A DNA stretch of 64,000 nucleotides from Bacteroidota bacterium (GTDB lineage: Bacteria > Bacteroidota > Bacteroidia > Flavobacteriales_C > GCA-002722245). Under the pieces are notes generated by a model that worked only from the letters and a program-made list of their open reading frames with translations, was not told the origin of the DNA and did no database searches. Shown here piece after piece: positions 28,106 to 37,052 of the stretch; within the stretch, counting starts at the first letter, position 1, and each line of letters opens with the position of its first letter. Both the position numbers and the translations under genes were made by a program. The stretch lies in NCBI GenBank assembly GCA_026390935.1, contig JAPLEZ010000153.1, forward strand, positions 68,052-132,051, in the 5' to 3' direction.

Positions 28106-28170
28106 CCCCAAATACCTATTTTTTCTTTCAATTGAACTGTGTATATTCGTGCCTCTAAAAAAATTAGTCA

Positions 28171-30318
28171 ATGGCAATTATTCAAAAAATCAGAAACAGA
28201 TCAGGCTTGATGTTAGTGGTAATCGGCGGCTGTTTGGTACTTTTTATACTCAATGATGCTTTGTCCAAAAGTGGCGGCATGAGCGACGGAGATCCAAATT
28301 CTGTTGGTGAAGTAGACGGAGTTAAAATTTCTCGTGAAGAGTACAACCAGTTTGTAACTAGCATGGAAAACAATGCGCAGCAACGCGGACAAACGCTTAG
28401 CGATTACAACAAACAACAATTCAATGAGCAGGCTTGGAACACTTTAGTGGATCTGGCTATCAGAGATGAGGAGTACGATGCCGTTGGTATTTCTTCCTCT
28501 GATGATGAAGTAACCGATATGTTTTTTCAAGATCAGTACGTTCAGTATTTCTCTAGAAAACTAGGCGTTAAAGCCGAAGCGGAAACACTACGAGAAGCTA
28601 TTAAGAATACCGACAATAAAGAAGTGCTTGCTGAAGTGGATTTGTACGAGCATGAAATTCGCCGTCAATTGAATTACATGAAATACCAACGTTTGGTACA
28701 AGCTGGTTTTATCCCAACTCAGGCTGAAGCAAAATATCAGTACGAGTTGAATACAATTACTAATGCTTTCAGAGTGGCGATGCTTCCTTATTCCACTGTT
28801 GTGGATTCAACCATCAAAGTGTCTGAAGATGAAATTAAAGAAGCTTATAACAAAGAGAAAGACAATTACAAACAAAAAGAAAGCAGAGATATTCGTTTTG
28901 TAGCTTTCAGAGTAGAAGCATCTGCTGCTGATGAGGCAAAAGTTAGAGCCAAACTTGATGAAGTTAAAACCCGTTTCGCAGCTTTTAAAGGCAATGACGC
29001 TATTTTTGTGAATACAGAATCCGATGGAGCTAGCGCAGCAGAAAACACTTATTTCGCTAAAGGGAAAGGACTTCCTGCAATTATGGATAGTTCCTTCGCT
29101 GCTTTACAAGAGGGGCAAATTTTTGGACCATACATGGAATTCAATGGTTCTAAAAAAGTGCTGAAATTGGCTAAGGTAAGTAAGGTGAAAATGTTGGCCG
29201 ATTCTGTGAAAGTGAAACACATTCTTATTTCTGTAAGAGGCGCGGAAAACATCCCTGGAAGCGAAAACTTCCATTTGACCACTCAACAAAGAATGATGGA
29301 TGTGACAGATTCACTGGAGAAAATATTGAAAACAAAACCTGAGCTTTTTGACCAAATGGTGATGAAGCATTCTGACGATATTATGAGCGCCATTAAAGGT
29401 GGTGACATAGGATGGATAAGTAAAAGCTCACAATATGAGGCTTTGTTTGATTCATGCATGCTGGCGAAAGAAGGAACAGTTGTGAAAGTGTTTTCCAACA
29501 GAGATGGTATGCACCTTGTGAAAATTGTTCAACAAGGAACTCTGATGAAGAAAGTAAATGCTGGAATTATTTCCCGTGAATTGCGTCCGTCACAAGAAAC
29601 CTTGAATCAATTGTATGTTACTGCCAACGATTTTTCAGATGCTTTGAAAGGTGGTAAAAATATTGACACCGTGGCTGCTGATCGTCATTTAACCGTTGCG
29701 CAACATGGTGGTTTAACTAGAAACGACTTATATGTTAATGGTTTGGAAGGAGCAAGAGGAATTGTTAAATGGACTTTCAATGCTAACGTAGGTGAGGCTT
29801 CTTCTGTTTTTCAACTAAGCGAAAATTATGTTGTTGCTGTAGTTGAAAAAGAATTCAAAGAAGGAGTTAAGTCAATAGAGGACGTGAAAAAAGAACTTGA
29901 AGCGAAGTTGAATCTTGAGAAAAAAGGAGTGATGCTTGCTGAAAAAATTAACGCAGCTTTAGCAAAGGGAGAAAATTTGGATCAATTGAAAGCTAAATTT
30001 CCTGAATTGATTTTAGATAGCATTCCAGCAACACCAATCGGTGGAAGTTTGGCTCAATTTGGTAATGAGCCTGACGTAATGGGAATGGCAGCTGCAATAC
30101 CCGTGAATAAGCTTTCAAAAGCTATAGTTGGCAAGCAAGGTGTTTATGTGGTGTTGGTGCACAAGCGTGATGGGGGATCTTTCCATAAAATTAAAGATTA
30201 CTCTCCTGAGCAAAATGATATAGCACAAAAAACAAAGACTTTGGTAGAGCAGTTTATAAGTGAAGCACTTAAAACTGGCGTAGATATTGAAGATGGTCGC
30301 TTTGAAAAAATGGACTAA
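28171..30318 (+). CDS. SurA/PpiD-like peptidylprolyl isomerase
   Basis: 715 aa, N-terminal TM (SurA N-like) and parvulin segment VKVKHILISVRG...MVMKHSDDIMSAIKGGDIGWISKSS. Confidence 0.9.
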   Translation: MAIIQKIRNRSGLMLVVIGGCLVLFILNDALSKSGGMSDGDPNSVGEVDGVKISREEYNQFVTSMENNAQQRGQTLSDYNKQQFNEQAWNTLVDLAIRDEEYDAVGISSSDDEVTDMFFQDQYVQYFSRKLGVKAEAETLREAIKNTDNKEVLAEVDLYEHEIRRQLNYMKYQRLVQAGFIPTQAEAKYQYELNTITNAFRVAMLPYSTVVDSTIKVSEDEIKEAYNKEKDNYKQKESRDIRFVAFRVEASAADEAKVRAKLDEVKTRFAAFKGNDAIFVNTESDGASAAENTYFAKGKGLPAIMDSSFAALQEGQIFGPYMEFNGSKKVLKLAKVSKVKMLADSVKVKHILISVRGAENIPGSENFHLTTQQRMMDVTDSLEKILKTKPELFDQMVMKHSDDIMSAIKGGDIGWISKSSQYEALFDSCMLAKEGTVVKVFSNRDGMHLVKIVQQGTLMKKVNAGIISRELRPSQETLNQLYVTANDFSDALKGGKNIDTVAADRHLTVAQHGGLTRNDLYVNGLEGARGIVKWTFNANVGEASSVFQLSENYVVAVVEKEFKEGVKSIEDVKKELEAKLNLEKKGVMLAEKINAALAKGENLDQLKAKFPELILDSIPATPIGGSLAQFGNEPDVMGMAAAIPVNKLSKAIVGKQGVYVVLVHKRDGGSFHKIKDYSPEQNDIAQKTKTLVEQFISEALKTGVDIEDGRFEKMD

Positions 30319-30343
30319 TTAATAAAATAATGCATTCAAAAAG

Positions 30344-30373
30344 CCGCGAAAAGTACTTTCGCGGTTTTTTTTT
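30344..30373 (+). terminator. Intrinsic terminator
   Basis: CCGCGAAA-AGTAC-TTTCGCGG (30344-30364) followed by T9. Confidence 0.92.
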
Positions 30374-30380
30374 GCATGCT

Positions 30381-30411
30381 CAGGCAGCGTTAAGTAAATT
30401 CATATTGTCTT
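30381..30411 (+). promoter_or_regulatory. Putative ECF promoter upstream of sigma gene
   Basis: CAGGCAGCGTTAAGTAAATTCATATTGTCTT; same blocks and spacing recur at 33583 and 34800. Confidence 0.7.
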
Positions 30412-30443
30412 GTTGTTATAGTAGTTTTATTTGCGCACTATAA

Positions 30444-31016
30444 ATGAACGAAAAGGAAGTAATAGAAGGTTGTATTAAGGGCAATGAAAGGGATTTTAAA
30501 ACCTTTTACAGCCACTTCTATGGGAAAATGTTCCATGCCTGTGTGCGCTATGCAAAAGATAGAGAAGAGGCGAAGGATATCGTGCAGGAAGGATTTTTGA
30601 GGGTTTTTAAAAATTTGGATCAGTTTGATTTTAAAGGTTCTTTAGAAGGTTGGGTGCGAAGGGTGATGGTGAATTCGGCAATTAATCATTACAGGAAGCA
30701 AATGAAGGACATTATCAATTATATGGAAGACGATAAAGTGGTGTATCTTGAAAAGCACGAGGAGGAGAGTTATGAGTCGCCCGAAAATATTTCCTCGGAG
30801 CAACTTTTGGCTATGGTTCAAAGTCTGACTCCCGTTTATCGCACCGTTTTTAATTTGAGTGTGATGGAAGGATTTTCTCACAAGGAGATTAGTGAATCTT
30901 TGGGAATTACTGAGAGTACCTCGCGATCAAATTTGGCTAAGGCACGAATTAAATTACAAGAAATGGTGAATAAGCAGTTGGTGAAAATTAATACCCATGA
31001 AGCGCATGGAAAATAA
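30444..31016 (+). CDS. ECF RNA polymerase sigma factor
   Basis: 190 aa; AKDREEAKDIVQEGFLRVFKNLDQFDFKGSLEGWVRRVMVNSAINHYRK (region 2) and SVMEGFSHKEISESLGITESTSRSNLAKARIKL (region 4). Confidence 0.94.
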   Translation: MNEKEVIEGCIKGNERDFKTFYSHFYGKMFHACVRYAKDREEAKDIVQEGFLRVFKNLDQFDFKGSLEGWVRRVMVNSAINHYRKQMKDIINYMEDDKVVYLEKHEEESYESPENISSEQLLAMVQSLTPVYRTVFNLSVMEGFSHKEISESLGITESTSRSNLAKARIKLQEMVNKQLVKINTHEAHGK

Positions 31017-32445
31017 AATAGACGACTTATTTAAATCTGGTTTGAATAATCTTCCTGAAGAATTTCCTTCAGAGCAGGATTGGTCGGCACTTAAAAAAGA
31101 GCTGAACAATGCCGGATTGATAGATAAAAAGGACAATAATAAAAGGAGATTTTTCTTTTGGATGTTCAGCGGATTGCTGATCACTGGCCTTGCTGCATTT
31201 GCTCTTTATAATAGCAATACAAAGAATGCTGATGCAAAAAATGAGGTTGCAAAAGAGAACCTTGCTGTTGCGGAAATGCAATATTCAAAAGAGGAAAATT
31301 CAGCAAATGAAAGTGTGGAATCTGTAAAGGAATTTCACGAAGCTGTGTCCAAAAATCATGAGCAGGTTGAAGTGCCCGTTGACAAAAAAGAAGAAAAGTC
31401 TACAGTGCATAAATCCTCAGTTTCTTCTGCTCCTACTGCATTAAAACAGAAATTTACTACTGTAAAAAATAACAATGAGTATTATGAGAAAAAAGATGCG
31501 GAGAGTACTTCTCCTGTTGAGCCGATAGCGCAAAATCCAGAGTCTAAAAATGAAGTTCAACGCGAAGATAATTCTGCTTCAAATTTTAATGAGGTTAAAG
31601 TTAATGAGCCTGCAGAAGAAATAGTTGTTTCGGAAAATGTAAATAATAGTAATCCCATCGCTGCTGATACTGCATTTGGTGCATTGGTATCATTGGGCGA
31701 TTCTTCAGTTGTTGTTGCAAAATTGGATACTCCTGCAGTTGATATTGAAAAAGATGATAAGGTTGTTGATGACGTTTTATATCGTAAATTTTGGGGTGGA
31801 GGAATGCTTTCTTTGGATTATGATAATTACAATGTAAAGGCTGCAAATGACCAAGGTTCATATTTGTTGCATTCTTATGAAAGTGGGAATCAAGGAGCTT
31901 TAAAATACAGTGCCGGACTTTCTTTCGGTTATCGTTCTAGTAAATGGTTTGCTGTTTCTGCGGATGTTTTGTACTCGCAAAAGAAGGTGGTTGATGAACA
32001 TTTTGAAGCACCTGCAGATTCATTGACTTCTGATGCCAATTTCAATCTCTATCATTACAATCTGCAAGCAAAATATTTGGATGTGATTGTGAAACCAAGA
32101 GTTTATGTGTGGCATAAAAAATTCTCAGCTTACGTTTTTCCTGGCGTGGTAGCTTCGTTTAATTTGCCGGGGATGAAAGACAAAAGTTATTTCACTAAAT
32201 CGCAAATTACTGCTGATGGTTATATACAAGATAAAATCAATCTTGAGTTTTGGTCGGCAGGATTTTCATTGCTTGGTGGAGTAGGCGTTGAATACGATTT
32301 AAAAAATAATTGGAAAATTTCAGGAGAATTCTCTTATCGTCAGAGTTTAACTCCTGTAATTCAACATGCAACATACACAGGTATGCCATTGACGTTTTAT
32401 TCCAATTCTGTTAATGCAAACGTGGGCATCTATAAATATTTTTAA
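31006..32445 (+). CDS. Probable dual-membrane anti-sigma protein: N-terminal cytoplasmic segment, TM, periplasmic linker, C-terminal OM beta-barrel
   Basis: MENKIDDLFKSGLNNLPEEFPSEQDWSALKKELNN...RRFFFWMFSGLLITGLAAFALY (TM), low-complexity Glu/Lys/Ser/Val linker, then KFWGGGMLSLDYDN...AGLSFGYRSSKWFAVSADVLYSQKK...SAGFSLLGGVGVEYDLKNNWKISGEFSYRQSL...NANVGIYKYF. Overlaps sigma gene. Confidence 0.75.
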   Translation: MENKIDDLFKSGLNNLPEEFPSEQDWSALKKELNNAGLIDKKDNNKRRFFFWMFSGLLITGLAAFALYNSNTKNADAKNEVAKENLAVAEMQYSKEENSANESVESVKEFHEAVSKNHEQVEVPVDKKEEKSTVHKSSVSSAPTALKQKFTTVKNNNEYYEKKDAESTSPVEPIAQNPESKNEVQREDNSASNFNEVKVNEPAEEIVVSENVNNSNPIAADTAFGALVSLGDSSVVVAKLDTPAVDIEKDDKVVDDVLYRKFWGGGMLSLDYDNYNVKAANDQGSYLLHSYESGNQGALKYSAGLSFGYRSSKWFAVSADVLYSQKKVVDEHFEAPADSLTSDANFNLYHYNLQAKYLDVIVKPRVYVWHKKFSAYVFPGVVASFNLPGMKDKSYFTKSQITADGYIQDKINLEFWSAGFSLLGGVGVEYDLKNNWKISGEFSYRQSLTPVIQHATYTGMPLTFYSNSVNANVGIYKYF

Positions 32446-33492
32446 ATGAGAAGTCTTGTTCTAATAGTTTTCGGTGTTTTGGTGTTGAGCATTTTTCCAG
32501 TGTCTTGCAAAAAAGATACGTTGGAAAGTACCATCACAAAATCCGATACGACTGTGGTTCGCGAAAGACTGCATCAGTTTGAGCCCGAAACACAAACATT
32601 TGAAATTCCTTCAAATCAAGCAGCAATACTTACTGGAAAAAATGGAGTAGTGATTCATGTTCCTGCCAATGCTTTTACCGATGATAAAGGAAATTTGATC
32701 AATGGAATTGTGAATATTGAACTTAAAGAAATGCTCACATTGAGAGATCAAATCACCACTGGTTATCGTGCTTCATCACTTCATAAGACTTTAATATCAG
32801 GCGGTGCTTTTTTTCTAAATGCGCAAATCAACGGACAGAAAGTTACGCTTGCCGATAGTCAGTTCATTAGTGTTGAAGTTCCTGCTTTAAAAGTGGACAG
32901 CACCATGAATGTTTTTATTGGAAATGAATTGGGTGTATTTAAAACTGCAACTTCCTTTGATTGGGTGCTTGCAGATGCTACTTTTAAAAAGCTCATTACT
33001 GATACGGCCGGTTGGGATACCATTACCAAGGCTTGGAAAATTGATTCATCATATGTAAATGCTTACGACCTGTCTTTTGGAGTAAATAAGTATATTTTGA
33101 AAATACACGATATGTTTAATTCTAACTTATATAATGTTGATCGTTTTGCAAATCTTAATCCTGTTTTTTCAATATTGCCTTGCACTATAAATGCTGTCAG
33201 TGATGCAACTCAGGAAGTCATAGATTTTAACGTGCAAATTTTGTATAAGCAATATTCAAGTGTTGGTTGGGGTGAAACAATGGGGCTTGTTACCAATAAC
33301 ATTGTTGTTAATGTTGAGCAAGAGTGGGCCGCAGGTGAAGAAGTAATTGTGGTGGTAATTGGCGTTGGCAAAACAAGTAAGAAAAGTTATTTCGGTAAAA
33401 CCGCTTTTAAAATTGCTGCCAATTCAAAACCTGTAATTGATATTGTTCCGATGAGCGACGAAGAGTTGTCGACTGCATTAGATAAGCTATAA
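32446..33492 (+). CDS. Lipoprotein, paralog 1 of 3
   Basis: FPVSCKKD lipobox; NGVVIHVPANAFTDDKGNLINGIVNIELKEMLTLRDQITTGY (ZU5-like strand pattern); VVVIGVGKTSKKSYFGKTAFKI; starts immediately after preceding stop. Confidence 0.8.
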   Translation: MRSLVLIVFGVLVLSIFPVSCKKDTLESTITKSDTTVVRERLHQFEPETQTFEIPSNQAAILTGKNGVVIHVPANAFTDDKGNLINGIVNIELKEMLTLRDQITTGYRASSLHKTLISGGAFFLNAQINGQKVTLADSQFISVEVPALKVDSTMNVFIGNELGVFKTATSFDWVLADATFKKLITDTAGWDTITKAWKIDSSYVNAYDLSFGVNKYILKIHDMFNSNLYNVDRFANLNPVFSILPCTINAVSDATQEVIDFNVQILYKQYSSVGWGETMGLVTNNIVVNVEQEWAAGEEVIVVVIGVGKTSKKSYFGKTAFKIAANSKPVIDIVPMSDEELSTALDKL

Positions 33493-33516
33493 TTTTTTTT
33501 GTTTAGTTTTTTTTTT

Positions 33517-33551
33517 AACCTGCTTCACTTTTGTGAAGCAGGTTTTTTTAT
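33517..33551 (+). terminator. Intrinsic terminator after lipoprotein paralog 1
   Basis: AACCTGCTTCAC-TTTT-GTGAAGCAGGTT (12-bp perfect) plus T-run. Confidence 0.9.
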
Positions 33552-33582
33552 TTCTTAATTTTTTTTCAAAAAAGTTTTTTTT

Positions 33583-33613
33583 CAGGCAGCGACATTGATT
33601 TTCATTTTGTCTT
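33583..33613 (+). promoter_or_regulatory. Putative ECF promoter upstream of lipoprotein paralog 2
   Basis: CAGGCAGCGACATTGATTTTCATTTTGTCTT, identical to 34800-34830. Confidence 0.72.
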
Positions 33614-33638
33614 ATAAGAAGATAAACTAAACATTAAA

Positions 33639-34718
33639 ATGGAAATTATGAATTACAAATCAACATCTATCAAAACTATGATGCTCGGGGCAATTGCCTT
33701 AAGTATTTTCGCTGCATCGTGCAAAAAAGATACGCAAGAAATATCTAAAGCAGATGTAGAAGCGGTAGACAATCTTTTAAGCAAAATGGATCCTGAAATG
33801 CAATCGTTTACGATTGATGCATCCCAACCCCAAACCATTACCGGCACAGAAGGAACGGTAATTAATATTCCTGCCAATGCATTTGTTGATGCCAACGGAA
33901 ATGCGGTAACGGGCAATGTTACTATTTCATTAAAAGAAATTCTAAGTCTGAAAGATCAAATTACTTCAGGTGCTTATGCTGTTTCAAATGGTGAGTTGTT
34001 GAAATCTGGCGGAGAATTTTTCTTCGAGGCAACAGCCAATGGAGCAAAATTAAAATTGGCTATGAATCAATACATTACTTTCGATATTCCAGCTAGTGAA
34101 GTAGATTCTACAATGCAGGTGTTTATAGGGCAGGAAGTAAGCGACGATTCTACAGGATCAAATGTGAATTGGGTTCCTGCCGACACGTCCGAATACAAAA
34201 CCGCTGTTTTGGATACTGTATGGAATCCAAAGGACACGATCTGGACAACCGATACTGCTTATCAGGCTACTTACCAGTTGTTTATGGGTTTGAATAGTTA
34301 TACTATGAGGGTTTATGATATTTATAATACTTCTTACTACAATTGTGATCATTTTTACGGCTCCCCAAAATTGATTTCGGAGCTGCCTGTTACCATCACA
34401 AGTACCAACAAGGAACTAGACGAAGTAATTGATTATAGGATTCAATTAGTTTATAAGCAATTGGGTAGTGTAGAAGGTGCTTATAGCTCTGAATTTGGGT
34501 ATAATATGCAGATTTTTGATAATACATTTTCGGGCAACATTTATTCTTCTTGGTTAACAGATGAAGATGTAACCGTGATTGTGGTGGGTGTGGGAAGCAA
34601 ATCTAAGAAAGCATACTTTGGTAAAACAAGCTTGAATATTAAATCTAATTCAAATCCTTCTATATCAATAAGTACGATAAGTGATGCTGAATTAGCGACA
34701 GCTTTGGATAATTTATAG
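33639..34718 (+). CDS. Lipoprotein, paralog 2 of 3
   Basis: MNYKSTSIKTMMLGAIALSIFAASCKKDTQE...GTVINIPANAFVDANGNAVTGNVTISLKEILSLKDQITSG...VGSKSKKAYFGKTSLNI. Confidence 0.82.
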   Translation: MEIMNYKSTSIKTMMLGAIALSIFAASCKKDTQEISKADVEAVDNLLSKMDPEMQSFTIDASQPQTITGTEGTVINIPANAFVDANGNAVTGNVTISLKEILSLKDQITSGAYAVSNGELLKSGGEFFFEATANGAKLKLAMNQYITFDIPASEVDSTMQVFIGQEVSDDSTGSNVNWVPADTSEYKTAVLDTVWNPKDTIWTTDTAYQATYQLFMGLNSYTMRVYDIYNTSYYNCDHFYGSPKLISELPVTITSTNKELDEVIDYRIQLVYKQLGSVEGAYSSEFGYNMQIFDNTFSGNIYSSWLTDEDVTVIVVGVGSKSKKAYFGKTSLNIKSNSNPSISISTISDAELATALDNL

Positions 34719-34742
34719 AGCCTATACTTTGATTGTTTTTTT

Positions 34743-34774
34743 ACCTGCTTCATTTACTTGAAGCAGGTTTTTTA
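34743..34774 (+). terminator. Intrinsic terminator after lipoprotein paralog 2
   Basis: ACCTGCTTCA/TGAAGCAGGT stem plus T-run; same core as terminators at 33517 and 35938. Confidence 0.88.
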
Positions 34775-34799
34775 TTTTTTTTCAAAAAAAACTTTTTTT

Positions 34800-34830
34800 C
34801 AGGCAGCGACATTGATTTTCATTTTGTCTT
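34800..34830 (+). promoter_or_regulatory. Putative ECF promoter upstream of lipoprotein paralog 3
   Basis: CAGGCAGCGACATTGATTTTCATTTTGTCTT. Confidence 0.72.
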
Positions 34831-34854
34831 ATAAGAAGATAAACAACCTCTAAA

Positions 34855-35916
34855 ATGATAATTATGAATTACAAATCAACATCCATTAGAACTATAATGC
34901 TAGGCGCAATTGCCTTGAGCATTTTTGCCGCGTCTTGTAAAAAGGATACACAAGAAACAACTAAATCAGATCCTGCTGCTATAGATAATCTCTTAAGTCA
35001 ACTGGATTCCGAAACGCAGTCATTTACAATTGATCCTTCACAGCCCAACACCCTTACTGGTGCTGATGGAACCGTGATTCACATCCCAGCAAATGCTTTG
35101 GTAGATGCCAATGGTAACGTAGTGAGTGGAAATGTAACCATCACTTTGAAAGAAATGCTTTCTATTAAAGATCAAATCACTAGCGGTTTTTCTGCTACAT
35201 GCAATGACAGTATATTGAAATCGGGCGGACAGTTTTTCTTTGAAGCAAATGCCAACGGTCAAAAATTGAACGTGGCTGTAAATCAAGAAATAACTTTCGA
35301 GATTCCGGCCGAAAAAGTGGATACTACTATGCAAGTATTTATTGGAAATAATCCGAAAGGCGATGAGGACTTCACCTGGTTGCCTGCTGATGATTCTGCT
35401 AATGCGGTATTAGTAGTTGATAGTGTATGGAATAATAAGGATACTGCATGGAACGTCGTTAATTCTTATCAACCAGCTTATGGATTGGAGTTTGAATTGG
35501 GTAAGTATATCATGAAAGTGTCTGATTTATATTACACATCTTATTTCAACGTTGATCAATTTATTGATTATGCTACCTATCAAGGTTGGGTAAGCGCGAT
35601 GCCATGCACAATCACCGCAACAGGCAACACAGAAGAAGAATCTATCGATTTCACTGTGAAATTAGTGTATAAAAAATATGGCGCTTCTGAATTCTTTACC
35701 AATCAAGGTGTGGTAGTTAAAAGTACGAACATGACTGTTAATGATGAATTTCCTGTAGGAGAAGATGTGGTAGTGTTAGTGATTGGAATAGGACAAAAAT
35801 CGAAGAAGACCTATTTTGGAAAAAGCGCATTTAAAATCGCAAATGAATCAGCACCAACTATCAATGTTAGCTCAATGAGCGATGCTGAATTGTTGACGGC
35901 GTTAGATAATTTGTAA
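34855..35916 (+). CDS. Lipoprotein, paralog 3 of 3
   Basis: MNYKSTSIRTIMLGAIALSIFAASCKKDTQE...GTVIHIPANALVDANGNVVSGNVTITLKEMLSIKDQITSGF...IGQKSKKTYFGKSAFKI. Confidence 0.82.
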   Translation: MIIMNYKSTSIRTIMLGAIALSIFAASCKKDTQETTKSDPAAIDNLLSQLDSETQSFTIDPSQPNTLTGADGTVIHIPANALVDANGNVVSGNVTITLKEMLSIKDQITSGFSATCNDSILKSGGQFFFEANANGQKLNVAVNQEITFEIPAEKVDTTMQVFIGNNPKGDEDFTWLPADDSANAVLVVDSVWNNKDTAWNVVNSYQPAYGLEFELGKYIMKVSDLYYTSYFNVDQFIDYATYQGWVSAMPCTITATGNTEEESIDFTVKLVYKKYGASEFFTNQGVVVKSTNMTVNDEFPVGEDVVVLVIGIGQKSKKTYFGKSAFKIANESAPTINVSSMSDAELLTALDNL

Positions 35917-36954
35917 GATTTTTTGTTGGATAAGTTTGGCCTGCTTCATTTTTTTGAAGTGGGCCTTTCTTTTGGAGAGGATTTTTATTATTTCGTTCAT
36001 TATTTCATTTCTTTCTTCTTCATTTAATCCGGGAGGAAGATAAAGACAGCGTTCACTGCCTTTTAAGATATTTTGTTGCTGCAATTTTTTTAGTGCCCTG
36101 TTACAGCCAAAATTATTCAGCCATAAAATGCTCCCAAAATTATTCATCAGTCCGAAAGGAAATTTGTTTTTTAGTTTTTTGTTGAGCGACTCGCAAAGTT
36201 CGGTGCCTTGTGCGTTCCATTCTAAAAAAGAGCGATGAGCGGTGTTGTTTAAATTCTCTGTAATTTTTTTGCAAGCTAACAATCCTTCTGCCTTAGGAGC
36301 AAATGTTCCGGGTAGGAAAGCTTCATCAAAAAAATCGGGAGAGTGGGCTAAGGCACCGAGGGGAATGCCAAGGGAAAGATTTTCACCAAGCAACAGGGCG
36401 TCTGCTTGAAATTGAAAAATAAAATTAAGCCCTTTTTGATGAATGCGTGCGATAGTTTTTCTTTCGTCGAGAAAGAAAGGAATATCGCTCCCGGAACATA
36501 ATGTCCTAAGAGAGTGGATCCTTTGATTGTAATCAACTGATTTTTGGATCAGCAACAAAGGATCAAGAATTAAGGCAGCCACTTCGCTGGTTCTTTCAGA
36601 AAGAAAGGCCTTTGCGCCACGCAGCTGATATATATAGGAAAAGTTAGGCTGGGAGAATTTTTGAGGAAAACCCAAATACAAAATTTTTTTGTTGGGTTCT
36701 TTCTTCTTGTAGTACTCACTTAAAAATTGGAAGGTGCTTTTTTCTGATCGGAAAAATGAAGTGCTTTCAAATCCTGTAATTGTTGTTAATGCGCTTTCAT
36801 TCTCTCGAATCAATGAGGAGACTTTGCCTTCGATATGTCCGATTTCTAAATTTTGCTGAATGAAATTTTTGATGTCTCGTTCTGAAGGAAGAAAATTCTT
36901 TCGCTCCTGCTTCTGACGATTTAATACTGATGTATTTGTTTTTTGATCTTTCAT
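35902..36954 (-). CDS. PLP-dependent transferase fold type I (class III aminotransferase-like) protein, apparently lacking the catalytic Lys
   Basis: PFFLDERKTIARIHQKGLNFIFQFQADALLLGENLSLGIPLGALAHSPDFFDE resembles the DE...LGK(x)GGGxPxGA region of glutamate-1-semialdehyde-type aminotransferases, but with E/N where K is expected. Confidence 0.55.
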   Translation of the reverse strand: MKDQKTNTSVLNRQKQERKNFLPSERDIKNFIQQNLEIGHIEGKVSSLIRENESALTTITGFESTSFFRSEKSTFQFLSEYYKKKEPNKKILYLGFPQKFSQPNFSYIYQLRGAKAFLSERTSEVAALILDPLLLIQKSVDYNQRIHSLRTLCSGSDIPFFLDERKTIARIHQKGLNFIFQFQADALLLGENLSLGIPLGALAHSPDFFDEAFLPGTFAPKAEGLLACKKITENLNNTAHRSFLEWNAQGTELCESLNKKLKNKFPFGLMNNFGSILWLNNFGCNRALKKLQQQNILKGSERCLYLPPGLNEEERNEIMNEIIKILSKRKAHFKKMKQAKLIQQKILQII

Positions 36955-37052
36955 TCGTGCTCAATAGAGTGAGGCAAAAATGAAGGATAGGCTGTGAAAA
37001 TTTATATTGATTTTTTCAAACGATGGGAATTGTTTTGCGGAAAATGCAAAAA

